Shown piece by piece: positions 43,120-54,261 of a DNA stretch of 64,000 bases. Every line of letters begins with the position of its first letter. Position 1 is the first letter of the stretch. The translations under genes were made by a program, and so were the position numbers. The notes under the pieces were generated by a model. It had not been told where the DNA came from, ran no database searches, and was given only the letters and a program-made list of their open reading frames with translations. Source of the stretch: Heterohyrax brucei (taxonomy: Eukaryota; Chordata; Mammalia; Hyracoidea; Procaviidae); assembly GCA_028571685.1 (NCBI GenBank), contig CM053140.1, positions 59,774,201 through 59,838,200 on the forward strand, written 5' to 3'.

Positions 43120-44060
43120 AGTGTTTAAAGACTAGTTGAGGTGGAATCATTTTCATAATGTCACCTCTTCTTATCTGTAAGCAAGGTATGTTAACCCACT
43201 TACGTTGGCCTCTTTTGTTTTTTTGCAGTAGTGTCTTATAGTTTTCTTTTTATGGGTCTTTTATGTCTCTAGTTAGACTTATTTTTAAGTATTTTATCTT
43301 CTTGAGGGCTATTGTAAATTCTATTGATTTGGTGATTTCCTCTTTGATGTTCTCTTCATTAGTATATAGGTATCTAACTGATTTTTGTGTGTTTATCTTA
43401 TATCCTGATAATTTGCTGAACTCTTCTATTGGTTTCAGTAATTTTTTTGTGAATCCCTTAGTGTTTTCTGTGTATAAGATTATAACATCTGCAAATAGAG
43501 ATACTTTTACTTCTTTCTTACCAATTCAGTTGCTCTTTATTTCTTTTTTCTGGCCTGACTGCTCTTGTTAGAACCTCCAGCACAATGTTGAATCAGAGTG
43601 GTGACAAAAGCCATCCTTGTCTGGTTCCTGTTCTCAAGGGGAATATTTTCAGACTCTCTCCAATTAGGATGATGTTGGCTGTTGGCTTTGCATAAATGCC
43701 CTTTATTATGTTGAGGAATTTCCCTTCTATTCTTATTTTGCTGTGAGTTCTTAACACAAACTGGTGTTGGACTTTGTCAAATGCCTTTTCTAAAGGCATT
43801 TAGATTTTGATAAAATTAAGTGATTCCTGTCTTTTGCTCTATTTAGATGGTTGACTACTTTGATTTTCTAATGCTGAACCATCCCTGCATCCCTGGTATG
43901 AATCCCACTTGGTCATGGTGGATAATTTTTCTTTTTTTTAATTTTTTTATATGTTGTTGAATTCTCTTGGCTAGAATTCTACTGAGGAGATTTTTGTCTA
44001 GGTTCATGAGAGATATTGGTCTGTAGTTTTCCTTTTTGTTTTAAAGATTGGTTTAAAGAC
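43120..44060 (-). mobile_element. L1 ORF2 reverse-transcriptase region, antisense
   Basis: The minus strand at 43,593-43,799 encodes [12 protein letters not shown] (motif A region) through [11 protein letters not shown], classic L1 reverse-transcriptase residues (KAFDK...GTRQGCPLSPL). Flanking text GATTGTTTACCATGTC-type and GGCTGTAGTTTTCC-type continues the element to about 44,060. Not intact. Confidence 0.88.
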
Positions 44061-44064
44061 TCAG

Positions 44065-44390
44065 GAGTCCATGGGTTTTTTTTTTTTTAAAAGATTTTGA
44101 GGTCTGTGCCAAATTTTTCTCACACTGTATCAGGATCCATCTATTGTGCCCCTAATTGGAATAATTGGTAGTGGTAACTAGACACGGTCTAATTCTTCTT
44201 GTATCAAGTTAGAAAACTGTTATGGATTCACAGAGATACTCCTATAGACTGATTTCCTCCCTGAGTCTTGAATTTCCTTCTTCTCTTTTGCTCTGTATGA
44301 ACAGAGATCAATAGTTGTATCCTAGTTGGTGACTTTGTGTATCTTTTGTGGTAAAAATATCTATTAAATTTTGTCAACCATTTTTTAATT
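44065..44390 (-). mobile_element. L1 3' UTR fragment, antisense (tentative)
   Basis: TTGGTAGTGGTAACTAGACA, GTCTAATTCTTCTTGTATC and CAATAGTTGTATCCTAG resemble the L1 3' UTR seen elsewhere but are strongly diverged. Confidence 0.5.
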
Positions 44391-44629
44391 GTGTAGTTTG
44401 CCTTTTTGTTGTTAAATAATTTTAATATTAATTATATGCTCAAATGATAATATTTTAGACATATTGGGTTAAATAAAATATATCATTAAAATTAATTTCA
44501 AGAATTTTTAATGTGACAACTAGAAAATACAAAAGAATATATGTAGTTTGTATTTGTGGCTCACATTATATTTTTCTAGTACAGTACTGCCCTAGAAGAT
44601 GAAGCCTGATCTTAGGACATAAGACCTAG
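44391..44629. other. AT-rich unassigned sequence
   Basis: No gene or repeat was recognised. Confidence 0.4.
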
Positions 44630-44925
44630 GTGATGGCAACAGTCATTAGGGAAAAGGTAGACTGTACAACAAATGGTGCTGTGATAATAGACTTTCTAAC
44701 AAAAAAGACACATATGTAACCCCTACCTCACTCCATCAAAAAGTTCATATGAATTAGATTTCCAAATATAAAGTTAAACTTTTATATAAATGCATAACCC
44801 AGGGAAGGATTTCTTAACACAAACCAAAAAACAAAAAGTATAAGAGATAAATATCAGTATACTAAAATTTTAATTTTTATATGAAAAAAAATCCCATAAA
44901 CAAAAGACTCAAAATTTTACAACAC
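44630..44925 (+). mobile_element. L1 ORF2 C-terminal-side fragment, sense
   Basis: TGTACAACAAATGGTGCTGT, AAAAAGACACATATGTAAC and GAAGGATTTCTTAACACAAAC match the usual L1 ORF2 text before the final 600 bp. It is in the opposite orientation to the neighbouring L1 pieces. Confidence 0.75.
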
Positions 44926-44931
44926 ATGATG

Positions 44932-46885
44932 TTGTTAGGTGCTGCCTAGTCATTTCTGCCTCCTAGTGACCCTATGTACAATGGAATGAAACACTGCGTG
45001 GCCTTGCACCATGTCCACAATAGTCTTTGTGCTTAAGCCTATCCTTGCAACCATCATGTCAAGCCATCTCAGTGAGGGTCTTCCTCTTTTTCACTGACCT
45101 TCCACTCTACCAAGCATGATGTTCTTCTTTAGGGAATAATCCCTTCTGACAACATGTCTGCAGTACGTAAAATGCAGTCTCATTATCTTTGTTTCTAAGG
45201 AGCACTGTGGCTGCACATCTTCAAGAACAAATCTGTTTATTCTTTTAGCAGTCCATGGTATATCCAACATTCTTCTCCAACACCGTGACTCGAAGGCATC
45301 TATCTATTATTTTTCTTCCATCTTCCTTATTCATTGTTCAGCTTTCACATGCATACAATGCAATTGAAAATACCATGGCTTAGGTCAGGCACATCTTAGT
45401 CTTCAGGGTCACATCTTCACTCTCCAATACTTTAAACAGGGCCTTTGCAACAGATTTTTCCAGTGCAATGCTTCTTTTGATTTCTTGACTGCTGCTTCTA
45501 TGGGTATTGATTGTGGAACTAAGTAAAATGAATCAATCCTTTCTCCATTTATTGTGATGTTGCTTACCAGTTGTGAGGATTTTTGTTTTCTTGATGTTGA
45601 GGTGCAATCCATACTAAGGCCGTGGTCTTTGAGCATCGTCAGTGTTTCAAGTCCTCCTCACTTTCAGCAAGCAAGGTTGTATCATCTGCATAATGCAGGT
45701 TGTCAATGAGCCTTCCTCCAAGCCTGATACCTCATTGTTCTTCACATAGTCTAGCTTCTCTGATTATTTGCTCAGCACACAGATTAAAAAGGTGTGGTGA
45801 TATGATACAACCCTGATGAACACCGTTCCTGACTTTAAACCGTGCAGTGTCCGCTTGTGCAGTTCAAATGACTGCCTCTTGATCTGTGCGCAATTCCTTA
45901 AGAGCACAATTAAGGGTTTTGGAATTCCCATTCTCTGCAATGTTAGCCATAATCTGTTATGACCCACACAGTCAAATGCCTTTGTATAGTCAATGAAACA
46001 CAAGTAAGCATCTTTTTGGTATTCTCTGTCTTCAGCTAGGATCCATCTGACAGCAGAAATTACCCTTGGTTCTGCATCCTCTTCTGACTCGGGTTTGAAT
46101 TACTGGCAGTTCCCTGTCAATATACTGTTGCAGTTACTTTCCAATGATCTTTAGCAAAATTTGTGTGTGTTATTAATGATGTCGTTTGGTAATTTCTGCA
46201 TCCAGTTGGATCATTCTTGGGAATCTCTTGCAGTTGATTGGCCAGGTAGTTGTCCTCCAAATTTCTTGGCATAGATGTATGAGCACTTCCAGCACCGCAT
46301 ACTTGCATACTTCTGTAAAAACACTTCAATTCATATTCCATCAATCCCTGGAGCTTTGTTTTTGTTTTTCACCAATGCCTTCAATGTAGTTTCAACTTCT
46401 TCCTTCAGTACCCTGGGTTCCTAATCACATGCCACCTCTTCAAATGGTTGAACACTGACTAGTTTTTTTTGTTATAATAACTCTATGTATTTTTTCCACC
46501 TTTTTTTGATGCTTCCTGAGTTATTTAATATTTTCCCTGTGGAATCCTTCACTACTGCAACTTGAGAGTTGAATTTTTTCTTCAGTTCTTTCGGCTTGAG
46601 AAATGCAGAACATGTTATTCCCTCCTGGTTTCCTATCTTCAGCTCTTTGCACGTCATTATAATACTTTATTTTGTCATATCAAGCTGCCCTTTGAAATCT
46701 TCCAGTTCTTCTGCTTCATTATTCCTTTCTTTTGCTTTAGCTGTTCTACATTTTGAGGTCAAGTTTCAGAGTTTCTTCTGGCATCTGATTTGGTCTCTTC
46801 TTCTTTGTTTTCTGTTTTTTTTTTTAATGACCTCTTGCTTTCTTCATGGCAAGCAATTCATCTGGTCTTTGGTCATTAGAGAATG
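44932..46885 (-). mobile_element. RTE LINE, 3' end to linker, antisense
   Basis: The 3' end at 44,932 reads TGTTGTTAGGTGCTGCCTAG reversed. On the minus strand the region 45,764-46,003 encodes CFIDYTKAFDCVGHNRLW (reverse-transcriptase motif A with catalytic Asp) followed by LQRMGIPKPLIVLLRN. Positions 45,409-45,636 carry INGERID and IPIEAAVKKSKEALHWKNLL. Linker text LKPKELKKKFNSQVAVVKD is at 46,472-46,657. The endonuclease is missing, so the copy is 5'-truncated. Inactive because of frameshifts between these blocks. Confidence 0.92.
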
Positions 46886-46907
46886 GCTATGTATCTAGTA
46901 TGTTTAA

Positions 46908-47060
46908 AGAGGGATCCTGGTGGCATAACAGTTAAGTATTTGGCTACTAATTAAAAGGCATCAATTTTAATTCACCAGCTACTTTTTGGAAACCTGTGGG
47001 GCAATTCCGTTCTGACTCACAGGGTTGCTATGAATTGGAATTGACTCAACAGCAATTTTT
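46908..47060 (+). mobile_element. AfroSINE
   Basis: AGGGATCCTGGTGGCATAAC head, ACAGGGTTGCTATGAATTGG tail with GACTCAACAGCAA and a short T-run. Confidence 0.85.
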
Positions 47061-47125
47061 TTTAATCTAGAAACAATCCTCCAAATCAATCCTATAGACC
47101 TATAACTAAAGTTAAATCTTAGCAT

Positions 47126-47285
47126 ACCCCAAACCCATGGCTGTTGAGTCAATTTCGACTCCTAGCAACCCTATAGGACAGAGTAGAACTGCCTCATAGT
47201 TTCCAAGGAGTGCTTGGTGGATTCAAACTACCAACCTTTTGGTTAGCAACTGTAGCAGTTAATGACTATGGCACTTGGGTTTCCA
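47126..47285 (-). mobile_element. AfroSINE, antisense
   Basis: ACCCCAAACCCATGGCTGTT, ACCCTATAGGACAGAGTAG, ACCTTTTGGTTAGCAACTG and ACTTGGGTTTCC, a well-kept copy. The DNA between the two SINEs (47,061-47,125) is unassigned. Confidence 0.88.
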
Positions 47286-48002
47286 GCATACTCCAGGGTG
47301 ACACAAAATATAATGCAAGAGGAAATGGCTTTTATATCTAAAAATATGCAAGAAACTTGAGGAACATATAAGGAAGTGGATTCTAAGGACATTAGACCAA
47401 ACAGGGTAGGATATAACCCTTTCATGACTACATTTTTCACCTTTAATTTTTTTTTTTTTGATGACGTGTGTTTTCAATATTGGAATTCATGCTTAAAAGC
47501 TGAATGCATTTAAATTTTTGGCTGATATCATGGATTTTAAGAAATGTGATCTGGCAAAACCATCTGCCAACAAGACTAGTAGCACTTTGGTGCCACAAAC
47601 CTGTGTAGGATGACAGCATGTCTTTGCAGTCTAACTGGGTAATTTATTGCTGGTACCTTTCCTTTAAGCTGCATGGAAAACTTTTGATTTTCCAAATGTG
47701 ACACAGAAAAACCCAAACAAACCCATCAAATCTCCCTTACTCTCACACAAGAAATCCATAATTATGCATGCAAGCCCTATGTCACAGAAATGAAACAAAA
47801 AAGCCAAAGTGTATAAAACAAACACACTTGGGAAGCAGCTTCTAGTAGAATGCCCATCCCCACACTACACTGAGGATTTACCTCTTGTCTGCTGAGCTCC
47901 ATGTGTTTCACAGGGACCCATCTTGATGCTAAATGCTTTAGAACTGAAATAGCACCATACCTCTGAGGTCTAGAGACGTGAAAAGTGGCTGGCATACTAT
48001 TT
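47286..48002. other. Unassigned sequence
   Basis: About 700 bp with no gene recognised. It leads directly into the duplicated unknown segment at 48,003. Confidence 0.4.
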
Positions 48003-48290
48003 ATGCCAATAGTCACAAAAGGGATAACACTGAATTCATTGACACGGGTGCACTAAATAGATATTCTGAATTTAGTGTGTTAGCTAGTGCGGCTGGAGAC
48101 AGCTCTAACAGCTTGCTTAGTTGGCTGAAGCTTGGACTTCAGTGGCCCACATTTAATGTAAGTGAGGTACCAGAGTTTCCCTGGTGCGGTGTAGAGGAGG
48201 GTGTCTAAATGTTTAGGATGACAAAAGTATTGGATTGGGTTACTCAGTATAACTTGCATATCCAGTCCCAAACTATGATCCACAAGAAGG
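48003..48290 (+). repeat. Unknown duplicated segment, right arm copy
   Basis: Inverted partner of 26,971-27,262. The plus-strand frame at 47,978-48,208 has GALNRYSEFSVLAS, near the partner's SALTRYSEFSVLTS. No family was recognised, and both frames are short. It may be an old unnamed repeat or duplicated single-copy DNA. Confidence 0.72.
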
Positions 48291-48429
48291 TCATTAAGAC
48301 ATTCAGAAATCTAATTATGAGGTGAATGCTTGCATCCTTGAAAACCTGTACTCACTCACCTTTATTGGTTAGGTAGGTTAGGTAGGACTGTAGGGTGTGC
48401 TGAGAATGGCATGGTCTTCCTAATTTCAG

Positions 48430-48560
48430 TGGGAGATGTTGTTGTCAGGTGCTGTCAGGTCAGTTCAGCTCATAGCGATCTTGTCCACAACAGAACGAAA
48501 CACTGCCCCATCTTGCGCTGTGTCCACAATCATTTTTATGCTTAAGCAGCATCTCATCTC
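48430..48560 (-). mobile_element. RTE 3' end scrap, antisense
   Basis: TGTTGTTGTCAGGTGCTGTC, CAACAGAACGAAACACTGCC and ATGCTTAAGC are reversed RTE 3' text. It interrupts the duplicated tRNA-Cys upstream region. Confidence 0.8.
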
Positions 48561-48574
48561 TGCTCTTCCCCTTC

Positions 48575-48930
48575 GTCTGTATACCAAGACAGGTACAGGT
48601 TTTGTTTCCTCAAGCAGAACTTTTGGTGACTTTCCAAGCTACTGCCAAGTTGTGGTGGTGTGCATTAGGAAAGGGAGAATGGTTATGATAGTAACAGTGT
48701 TAGTTTACATTGAACAGGACTAGCAACTCTGCACTGAAGAAGAATAAGCAAGCTAAGTGTGAATTAAAATGTAGAGAGACACTAATTAAATGTCATCCTG
48801 ACCTAAAGTGGGTATAGCTCAGTGGTACAACATTTGAGAGGTCCCCGGTTCAAATCCAGGTGCCCTATTTGAGGGTCCCATTTTCTTTTTGAGTCCAAGC
48901 TCACCATAACAAGTGTCCTACAGACTATAG
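48575..48930 (+). repeat. tRNA-Cys unit, right arm copy (pairs with 22,120-22,500)
   Basis: See the left copy for matched blocks. The tRNA inside this copy is broken, whereas the left one is intact. Confidence 0.8.
48808..48868 (+). pseudogene. tRNA-Cys pseudogene lacking the anticodon arm
   Basis: GTGGGTATAGCTCAGTGGTA retains the A box and GGTTCAAATCCAGG the B box and T arm. After CATTTGA the sequence jumps to GAGGTCC, so about 11 bases covering the anticodon loop and the 3' side of its stem are gone. The D stem is also hurt (GCTC/CAAC). It cannot decode. The internal Pol III promoter elements are retained at shorter spacing. Confidence 0.88.
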
Positions 48931-48959
48931 TTTAGTTTTCTTAAAGGCAGAGGCTTAGT

Positions 48960-49785
48960 GTTGTTGTTAGGTGCCACTGAGTCGATCCCAGCTCATAGTG
49001 ACCACATGTAAAACAGAACAAAACACGGCCAGGTTCCCTATCAACCTTACAGTCATTGTTATGTTTGAGCTAAATATTGCAGTCACTATGTGTCTTAGTC
49101 TTCAAGTGCTGCTTTAACAGAAATACCACAAGTTGATGGCTTTAAAAAGAGAAACTATACTTTGTCACAGTCCAGTAAGCTTGAAGTACAAATTCAGGAT
49201 GTCAGCTCCAGGGGAAGGGTTTCTCTACTGGCTCTGGAGGAAGGTCGTTGTCCTCAATCTTCCCCCGGACTAGGAGCTTCTAATGCACAGGGACCCTGGT
49301 CCTTTCTAAAGGACATGCTCAGCTTCCAGCACCGCTACTTGGTAATAGAAGGTCTCCAGTTCTCTCTGCTAACTTCTCCGCTTTATACCTCAAAAGATTG
49401 CCACAAGGCACAAAACGATCTTACATAGTAAATCCTGCCCCATCAATACAACTGCTGTCCATCATCCCTCATTAACATCATAGAGGCAGGGTTTACAGCA
49501 TGTATGAACATCACACAATAACAGGAATCATAGCCTAGCCAATTGCCTTGCATCTTTGGGGGAGGGCGGGCACAATTCAATTCATGACACTGTATGACAG
49601 TCCATTTCCTTAGAAGGTCTGCCTCTCTTTCACTGGCACTTTACCAACCATGATGTCCTTCTCCAGGGACTGGTCCCTCCTGATAATATGTTTAGTGTAT
49701 ACAAGATGACGTCTCAACATCCTTGCTTCTAAGGAGAATTCTGGATGGACTTCTTCCAAGACAGATAGGTTCATTCTTCTGATTG
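48960..49785 (-). mobile_element. RTE LINE 3' part, split by LTR
   Basis: TGTTGTTAGGTGCCACTGAG and ATGTTTGAGCTAAATATTGC (48,960-49,091) continue at 49,590 with CAGTCCATTTCCTTAGAAGG and AACCATGATGTCCTTCTCC. The minus strand at 49,610-49,813 encodes IIRRDQSLEKDIMVGKVP, the RTE C-terminus. The LTR at 49,092-49,589 lies between. Confidence 0.85.
49092..49589 (-). mobile_element. MaLR-like LTR, antisense, in RTE
   Basis: TGTCTTAGTCTTCAAGTGCT to CAATTCAATTCATGACA, 498 bp. Flanks CTATG and CTGTA may be a decayed 5-bp target duplication; the undisturbed RTE reads CCACTGTGTCAGTCC here. Confidence 0.87.
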
Positions 49786-49939
49786 TTGTTGCTGTAGGGT
49801 ACATTACAGTCACTTTTGACTCACAGTGATCTTATGTACCGTAAAACTTAACACAGACCCATTCAGAGCCATGCTCACAATCTTTGTCATGCTTGAGCCC
49901 ATTGTTGCAGCCACTGTGTCAGTCTATCTTGTTGAAGGT

Positions 49940-50398
49940 TGTCTTAGTCATTTAGTGCTGCTTTAACAGAAATACCACAAGTGGATGGCTTTAAAAAGAG
50001 AAATTTAATTTTGCCCAGTGGGTTAAAAGTCCAAATTCAGGGTGTCAGCTCCCAGAGAAAACATTCTCAGATGGCTCTGGAGGAAGGTCCTTTTTGTCAG
50101 TCTTATCCTGGACTAGAAGCTTCTGAGGTGCAGGGACCCTCGTCCTTTCCAAAGGATGTGCTCAGCTTTTGGCACTGCTTTTTTGGTGGTATGAGGTCCC
50201 CAAGACACTGCCTCAAGGCACTAAACAGTCTTACACCTGGAGTCCTGCCCCACCAACACAGCTGCCATCCAACCACCCTCATCAACATCATACACACAGG
50301 ATTTATATCATGGAGGGACATCACACAATACCCAGAATCAGGAACCATCCAAATCCCACCCCCCATATTTTTGGGGGAACAAAATTCAACCCATGACA
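49940..50398 (-). mobile_element. MaLR-like LTR, antisense, in RTE
   Basis: TGTCTTAGTCATTTAGTGCT to CAAAATTCAACCCATGACA, 459 bp. Left flank AAGGT and right flank AGAGT fit a decayed 5-bp duplication of the RTE text GAGGGTCTTCCTC. Same family as the copy 850 bp to the left. Confidence 0.88.
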
Positions 50399-51435
50399 AG
50401 AGTCTTCTTCTTTCCTGCTGATCCTCTACCAAACACGATGTTCTTCTCCAGAGACTAATCTTTCCTGAAAACGTGTCCAAAGTATGTAAGACATAGTCTC
50501 ACCATCCTTGCTTTTAAGGAGCATTCTGGTTGTACTGTTTCCAAGACAGATTTCTCTGTTGTTTTGGCAGCCTATGGTATATTCAATATTCTTTGTTGAC
50601 ACCATAATTCAGAGGAGACAATTCTTCTTTGATCTTCCATGTTCATTGCTGGGTTTTCTCATGTATGTAATGCAGTTAAAAATACCATGGTTTGGGTCAG
50701 GCACACCTTCATCTTCAAATTGACATCTTTGATTTTCAGTACTTTAAACTTTTGCAGCAGGTTTGCCCAAAGCAATGTGTCTTCTGAGTCCTTGACTGTT
50801 GCTTCCGTGGGTGTTAGTTGTCAACAGAAGTAAAATGAAATCTTTGACAAATTCAATCTTTTCTTCATTTATCATGATGTTGCTTATTGCTCCAGTTGAG
50901 AGGATTTTTTTTTTTTTTTTTTATGTTGAGGTGCAATACTGGCACCAGCAAGTGCTTCAGCTCTTCTTCACTCCCAGCAAGTAGGGTTGTACCATCTGCG
51001 TAATGAAGGTTGTTAATGAATCTGCCTTCAATCCTGATGCTATATTCTTCTTATGATCCAGTGTCTTGAATTATTTGCTAAGCATAAAGACTGAATAGGT
51101 ATAGCGAAAAGATACAACCCTGACTCACACCCTTCCTGACTTTAAACTACTCAGTCTTTCCTTGTTCTGTTCAAACAACTGCCTCTTAATATATGTACGA
51201 GTTCCTTATGAGCACAATTAAGTGTTCTGGAATTCCAATTCTCTGCAATGTTATCGATAACTTGCTATGATACATATAGTTGAATGCCTTTGTATAGTCA
51301 ATGAAACACAGGTGAACATCTTTCTGGTATTCTCTGTCTTCAGCCCAGATCCATCTGACATCAGCAGTTATATCCTTCGTTTCACATACTCTTCTGATTC
51401 TGGTTTGAATTTCTGGAAGTTCCCTTATGCTACAC

Positions 51436-51466
51436 TGCCAAGTGCCGTCGAGTCGGATCCGACTCT
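51436..51466 (-). repeat. AfroSINE scrap with a perfect 16-bp palindrome
   Basis: TGCCAAGTGCCGTCGAGTCG includes part of GAGTCGGATCCGACTC (51,450-51,465), which equals its own reverse complement. It is inserted in the RTE text TTATGCTAC/TCTACTGC. Confidence 0.7.
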
Positions 51467-52905
51467 ACTGCAGCTAAAATTTTAGCAAAATTTTATTTAT
51501 TCATGATATTAATAGTATTGTTCAATAATTTTTACATTTGGTTGAATCTTGGCAATAGCCATCAATGTAGATCTCTTCCAGTTGGTTAGCCAGGTGGCTG
51601 TTTTCCAAATCTTGTAGCACAGATAAGTGAGCACTTACAGCACTGTATCTGTCTGCTGAAGGGTCTCAGTTGATATTCCATCAATTCCTGGGCCTTATTT
51701 TTCTCCAAAGCCTTCAGATGCAGCTTCAACTTCTTTCTTCAGTACCATCAGTTCATGATCGTATACTACATCTTGAAGTGGTCGAACATGAACCATTTTT
51801 TTTTTTTTTTTTTGGCACAATGACTGTGTATCCCTTCCTTTGTCTTTGCTTCCTGTGTTGTTTAATATTTTCCCCATAGAATTTTTCTGTATTGCAACTT
51901 GAGGCTTGAACTTTTTCTTCACTTCTTTCAGTTTGAGAAATGCAGAGCGTGTTCTTCTCTTTTGGTTTTCTATCTTCAGCTCTTTGCACATGTGATCATA
52001 ATGCTTTGTTTTCTTGAGCAGCCCTTTAAAATCTTCTGTTCCATAGTTTTACTTCATCAGTTTTTCCTTTTGAAAGGTTAAGATTCTCCTCTAACATCTG
52101 TTTTGGATTTTCCTTTCTTTTTAATGACCGCTTTCTTCATGTGTGATGTCTTCCACAACTTGTTTGATGTCCAGTCATTAATGTTTAAAGTGACAAATCT
52201 ATTTTTGTTATGGTTTCTAAACTCAAGTGGGATATATGCTCAAGGTCGTAACTTGGCTGTTGCTGCCAAGTTCTGATTTTCCTCAGTTACAACTTGAACT
52301 TGTATGCGAGCAATCGAAAGTCTGTTCCACATTTGGCCCCTGGTCTTGTTCTGACTGATGATATTGAGCTTTTCCATGATTTCTTTCCATAGACGTAGTT
52401 GGTTGGATTCCTGTATGTTCCATCTGGTGAGGTCCGTGTATAGAATTGCTGTCTATCGTGGTAGAAAAAAGTATCTACAATGAAGAAGTGGGCCTTAAAA
52501 AATTCTCTCATGTGATCTCCAGCATCTGGTCTATCACCAATGCCATGTTTTCCAACTATCAGTCCTTCTTCTTTGTTTACAAATTTTGCATTCCAGTCAC
52601 CAGTAATTACCAATGAATCTTGATTGTATGTTTGATCAACTGCAGAAGTTGGTAAAGTCTCCAATTTCTTCATCTTTGGCTTTAGTGGTTGGTGCATATA
52701 CTTGAATAATTGTCATACTGACTGGTCTTCTTCGTAGGCACGTGGATATTTTCTCTCTTGTGTCTGTCAGTTTGCAATACTGTGGGGGCTTGAGTGTTGC
52801 TATGATTCTGGAAGCTATGCTGCCAGTATTCAGATGCTAGCAGGGTCACCTATGGCGAAAAGGTTTCAGCTGAGTTTCTAGACTAAGATAGACTGCAATG
52901 AAGGA

Positions 52906-54261
52906 CTTAGCAGCCTATGGAACGTGGGGAATCCCCAAAATTGACAGGCAGTACAAGTCAGCTATCTAAAGACCCAAGAACTGGAGGTAAGATGATGATG
53001 AGCTGTATACAGAGTCCAGGGCAAGCAAGTGAGCTTTGCCAGAACATCTAGGTATATACTGGATGAGGACCAAACGCTAAGGAAACTCCCCTTACAATTG
53101 ACTGGTTGATTCCTTAAGATTATATTGTAGGGGCTGAATACATTATTACATACCAGCCAAATTAGATCATTATATAACTGCTAAATTATGCCTTTATTTA
53201 ACTGCCAAACTACATCATTACCTAACTGCCAAAGCTCTGAGAATTATGGCCCAGACAAGGTGACACACAACCTTAACTGTCGTAGTCCACCCCTTGCCAG
53301 CTTGTCACCTCTACACATGTCTTTAAAACATACACAGTCTCTAAATAAAGACAATTACAAAGTCATGCTTTTTCCTAACATGATACAACAGAAACATGCA
53401 CACCAAAAACACACCAGCCCCATTTACATCTTATATAAGTGAAGAAGGCAAAAAATATTTGAGACATGTATACAAGGAAAAAATACTCGTAACAATTACA
53501 GTTCTCATTTCTGCAATTTGTCATGTCATCATAACTGGTAGTTAAAACTACCATCTTTCCACCATGTATTCTGTATTCCCTTTACACTTAGTAAGCACCC
53601 CAGCTGTCATGGTTCTTTGCCTAGTGGAGTGACTTAAACTTTCATTCCTGAATGGTCCAAGCCATTAGTAGTCATGTCAGAATAGAATTGCTGCAGTGTT
53701 CTGTTGATTTTTATCACAGGGTATGGTAGTACTAACAAACATCCTAAAGGATCCCCTGTATCCCAGGCATACTCTTTTATACCTCCATTATGGAAATTGA
53801 TCTGATTTCCCTTTGGTAGTCAAGGTCAATCACATCAGTCAGTATGGTATCTCTCTTCTTTACTGTTGATCCAGAGGTATAAGGAGGTGAAAGTGACCAG
53901 TGGCATTCATAAATTCTAGTTCAATGGAATCTACATTGTCTCCAGGTGGGAGTATGTTTCCCTTTGGAACTAAGACTTTTAGCCTGGTGTGCTCTGGCTT
54001 GTGGACCGTGGAAGGCGCATTGGGTTTTTAAGGAGAGGTCTCTTTCGTGTTGGAAGGCTGTATCTCGGTCACTTCAGCTGGCATTTTGTACCAAGACAGC
54101 TTTCCTGTGAGTCAAGGGTCTCTACTAGTTTCCCACCCTCCCCTACAGGCAATGCCCTGTGGCCTTGGGAATGGGGAGCAGGGGAAAAGGAAGAGTTTAT
54201 AGAGTGTCAGGGAAATGCATTAAAAAATAAACTTGGCAGAGTGAATCAGACATATGGCACA
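52906..54261. other. Unassigned sequence
   Basis: About 1.35 kb with no gene recognised. An ACTGCCAAAT-type phrase recurs four times at 53,150-53,235 (GCCAAATTAG, GCTAAATTATG, GCCAAACTACATC, GCCAAAGC), a loose tandem. A plus-strand frame at 53,989-54,276 has no domain. Confidence 0.4.

Larger units (their letters stand above)
49786..52905 (-). mobile_element. RTE LINE, long copy, split by LTR
   Basis: The 3' end at 49,786 is TTGTTGTTGCTGTAGGGTAC reversed. The C-terminal and reverse-transcriptase regions follow the LTR to about 51,700. The linker on the minus strand at 51,695-51,991 encodes LKLKEVKKKFKPQVAIQ. The endonuclease occupies about 52,090-52,905, where the minus strand at 52,287-52,697 has SLVITGDWNAKFVNKEEG, with the GDWNA metal-binding motif typical of this endonuclease class, and GKHGIGDRPDAGDHM. 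T-runs at 50,908 and 51,796 and a small AfroSINE scrap (51,436-51,466) disturb it. Near full length but not intact. Confidence 0.9.

Noticed and set aside
45409-46003. Possible reverse-transcriptase gene
   Set aside because: Catalytic residues are visible, but this is one of several broken RTE LINE copies, not a domesticated gene; frames are interrupted.
27264-46885. RTE copies at 27 and 45 kb as mirror partners of the inverted duplication
   Set aside because: Both are on the minus strand; true mirror partners would be on opposite strands.
52287-52697. 136-codon endonuclease-like frame as a domesticated nuclease
   Set aside because: Lies in correct order within an RTE element whose other parts are broken; no sign of separate conservation.
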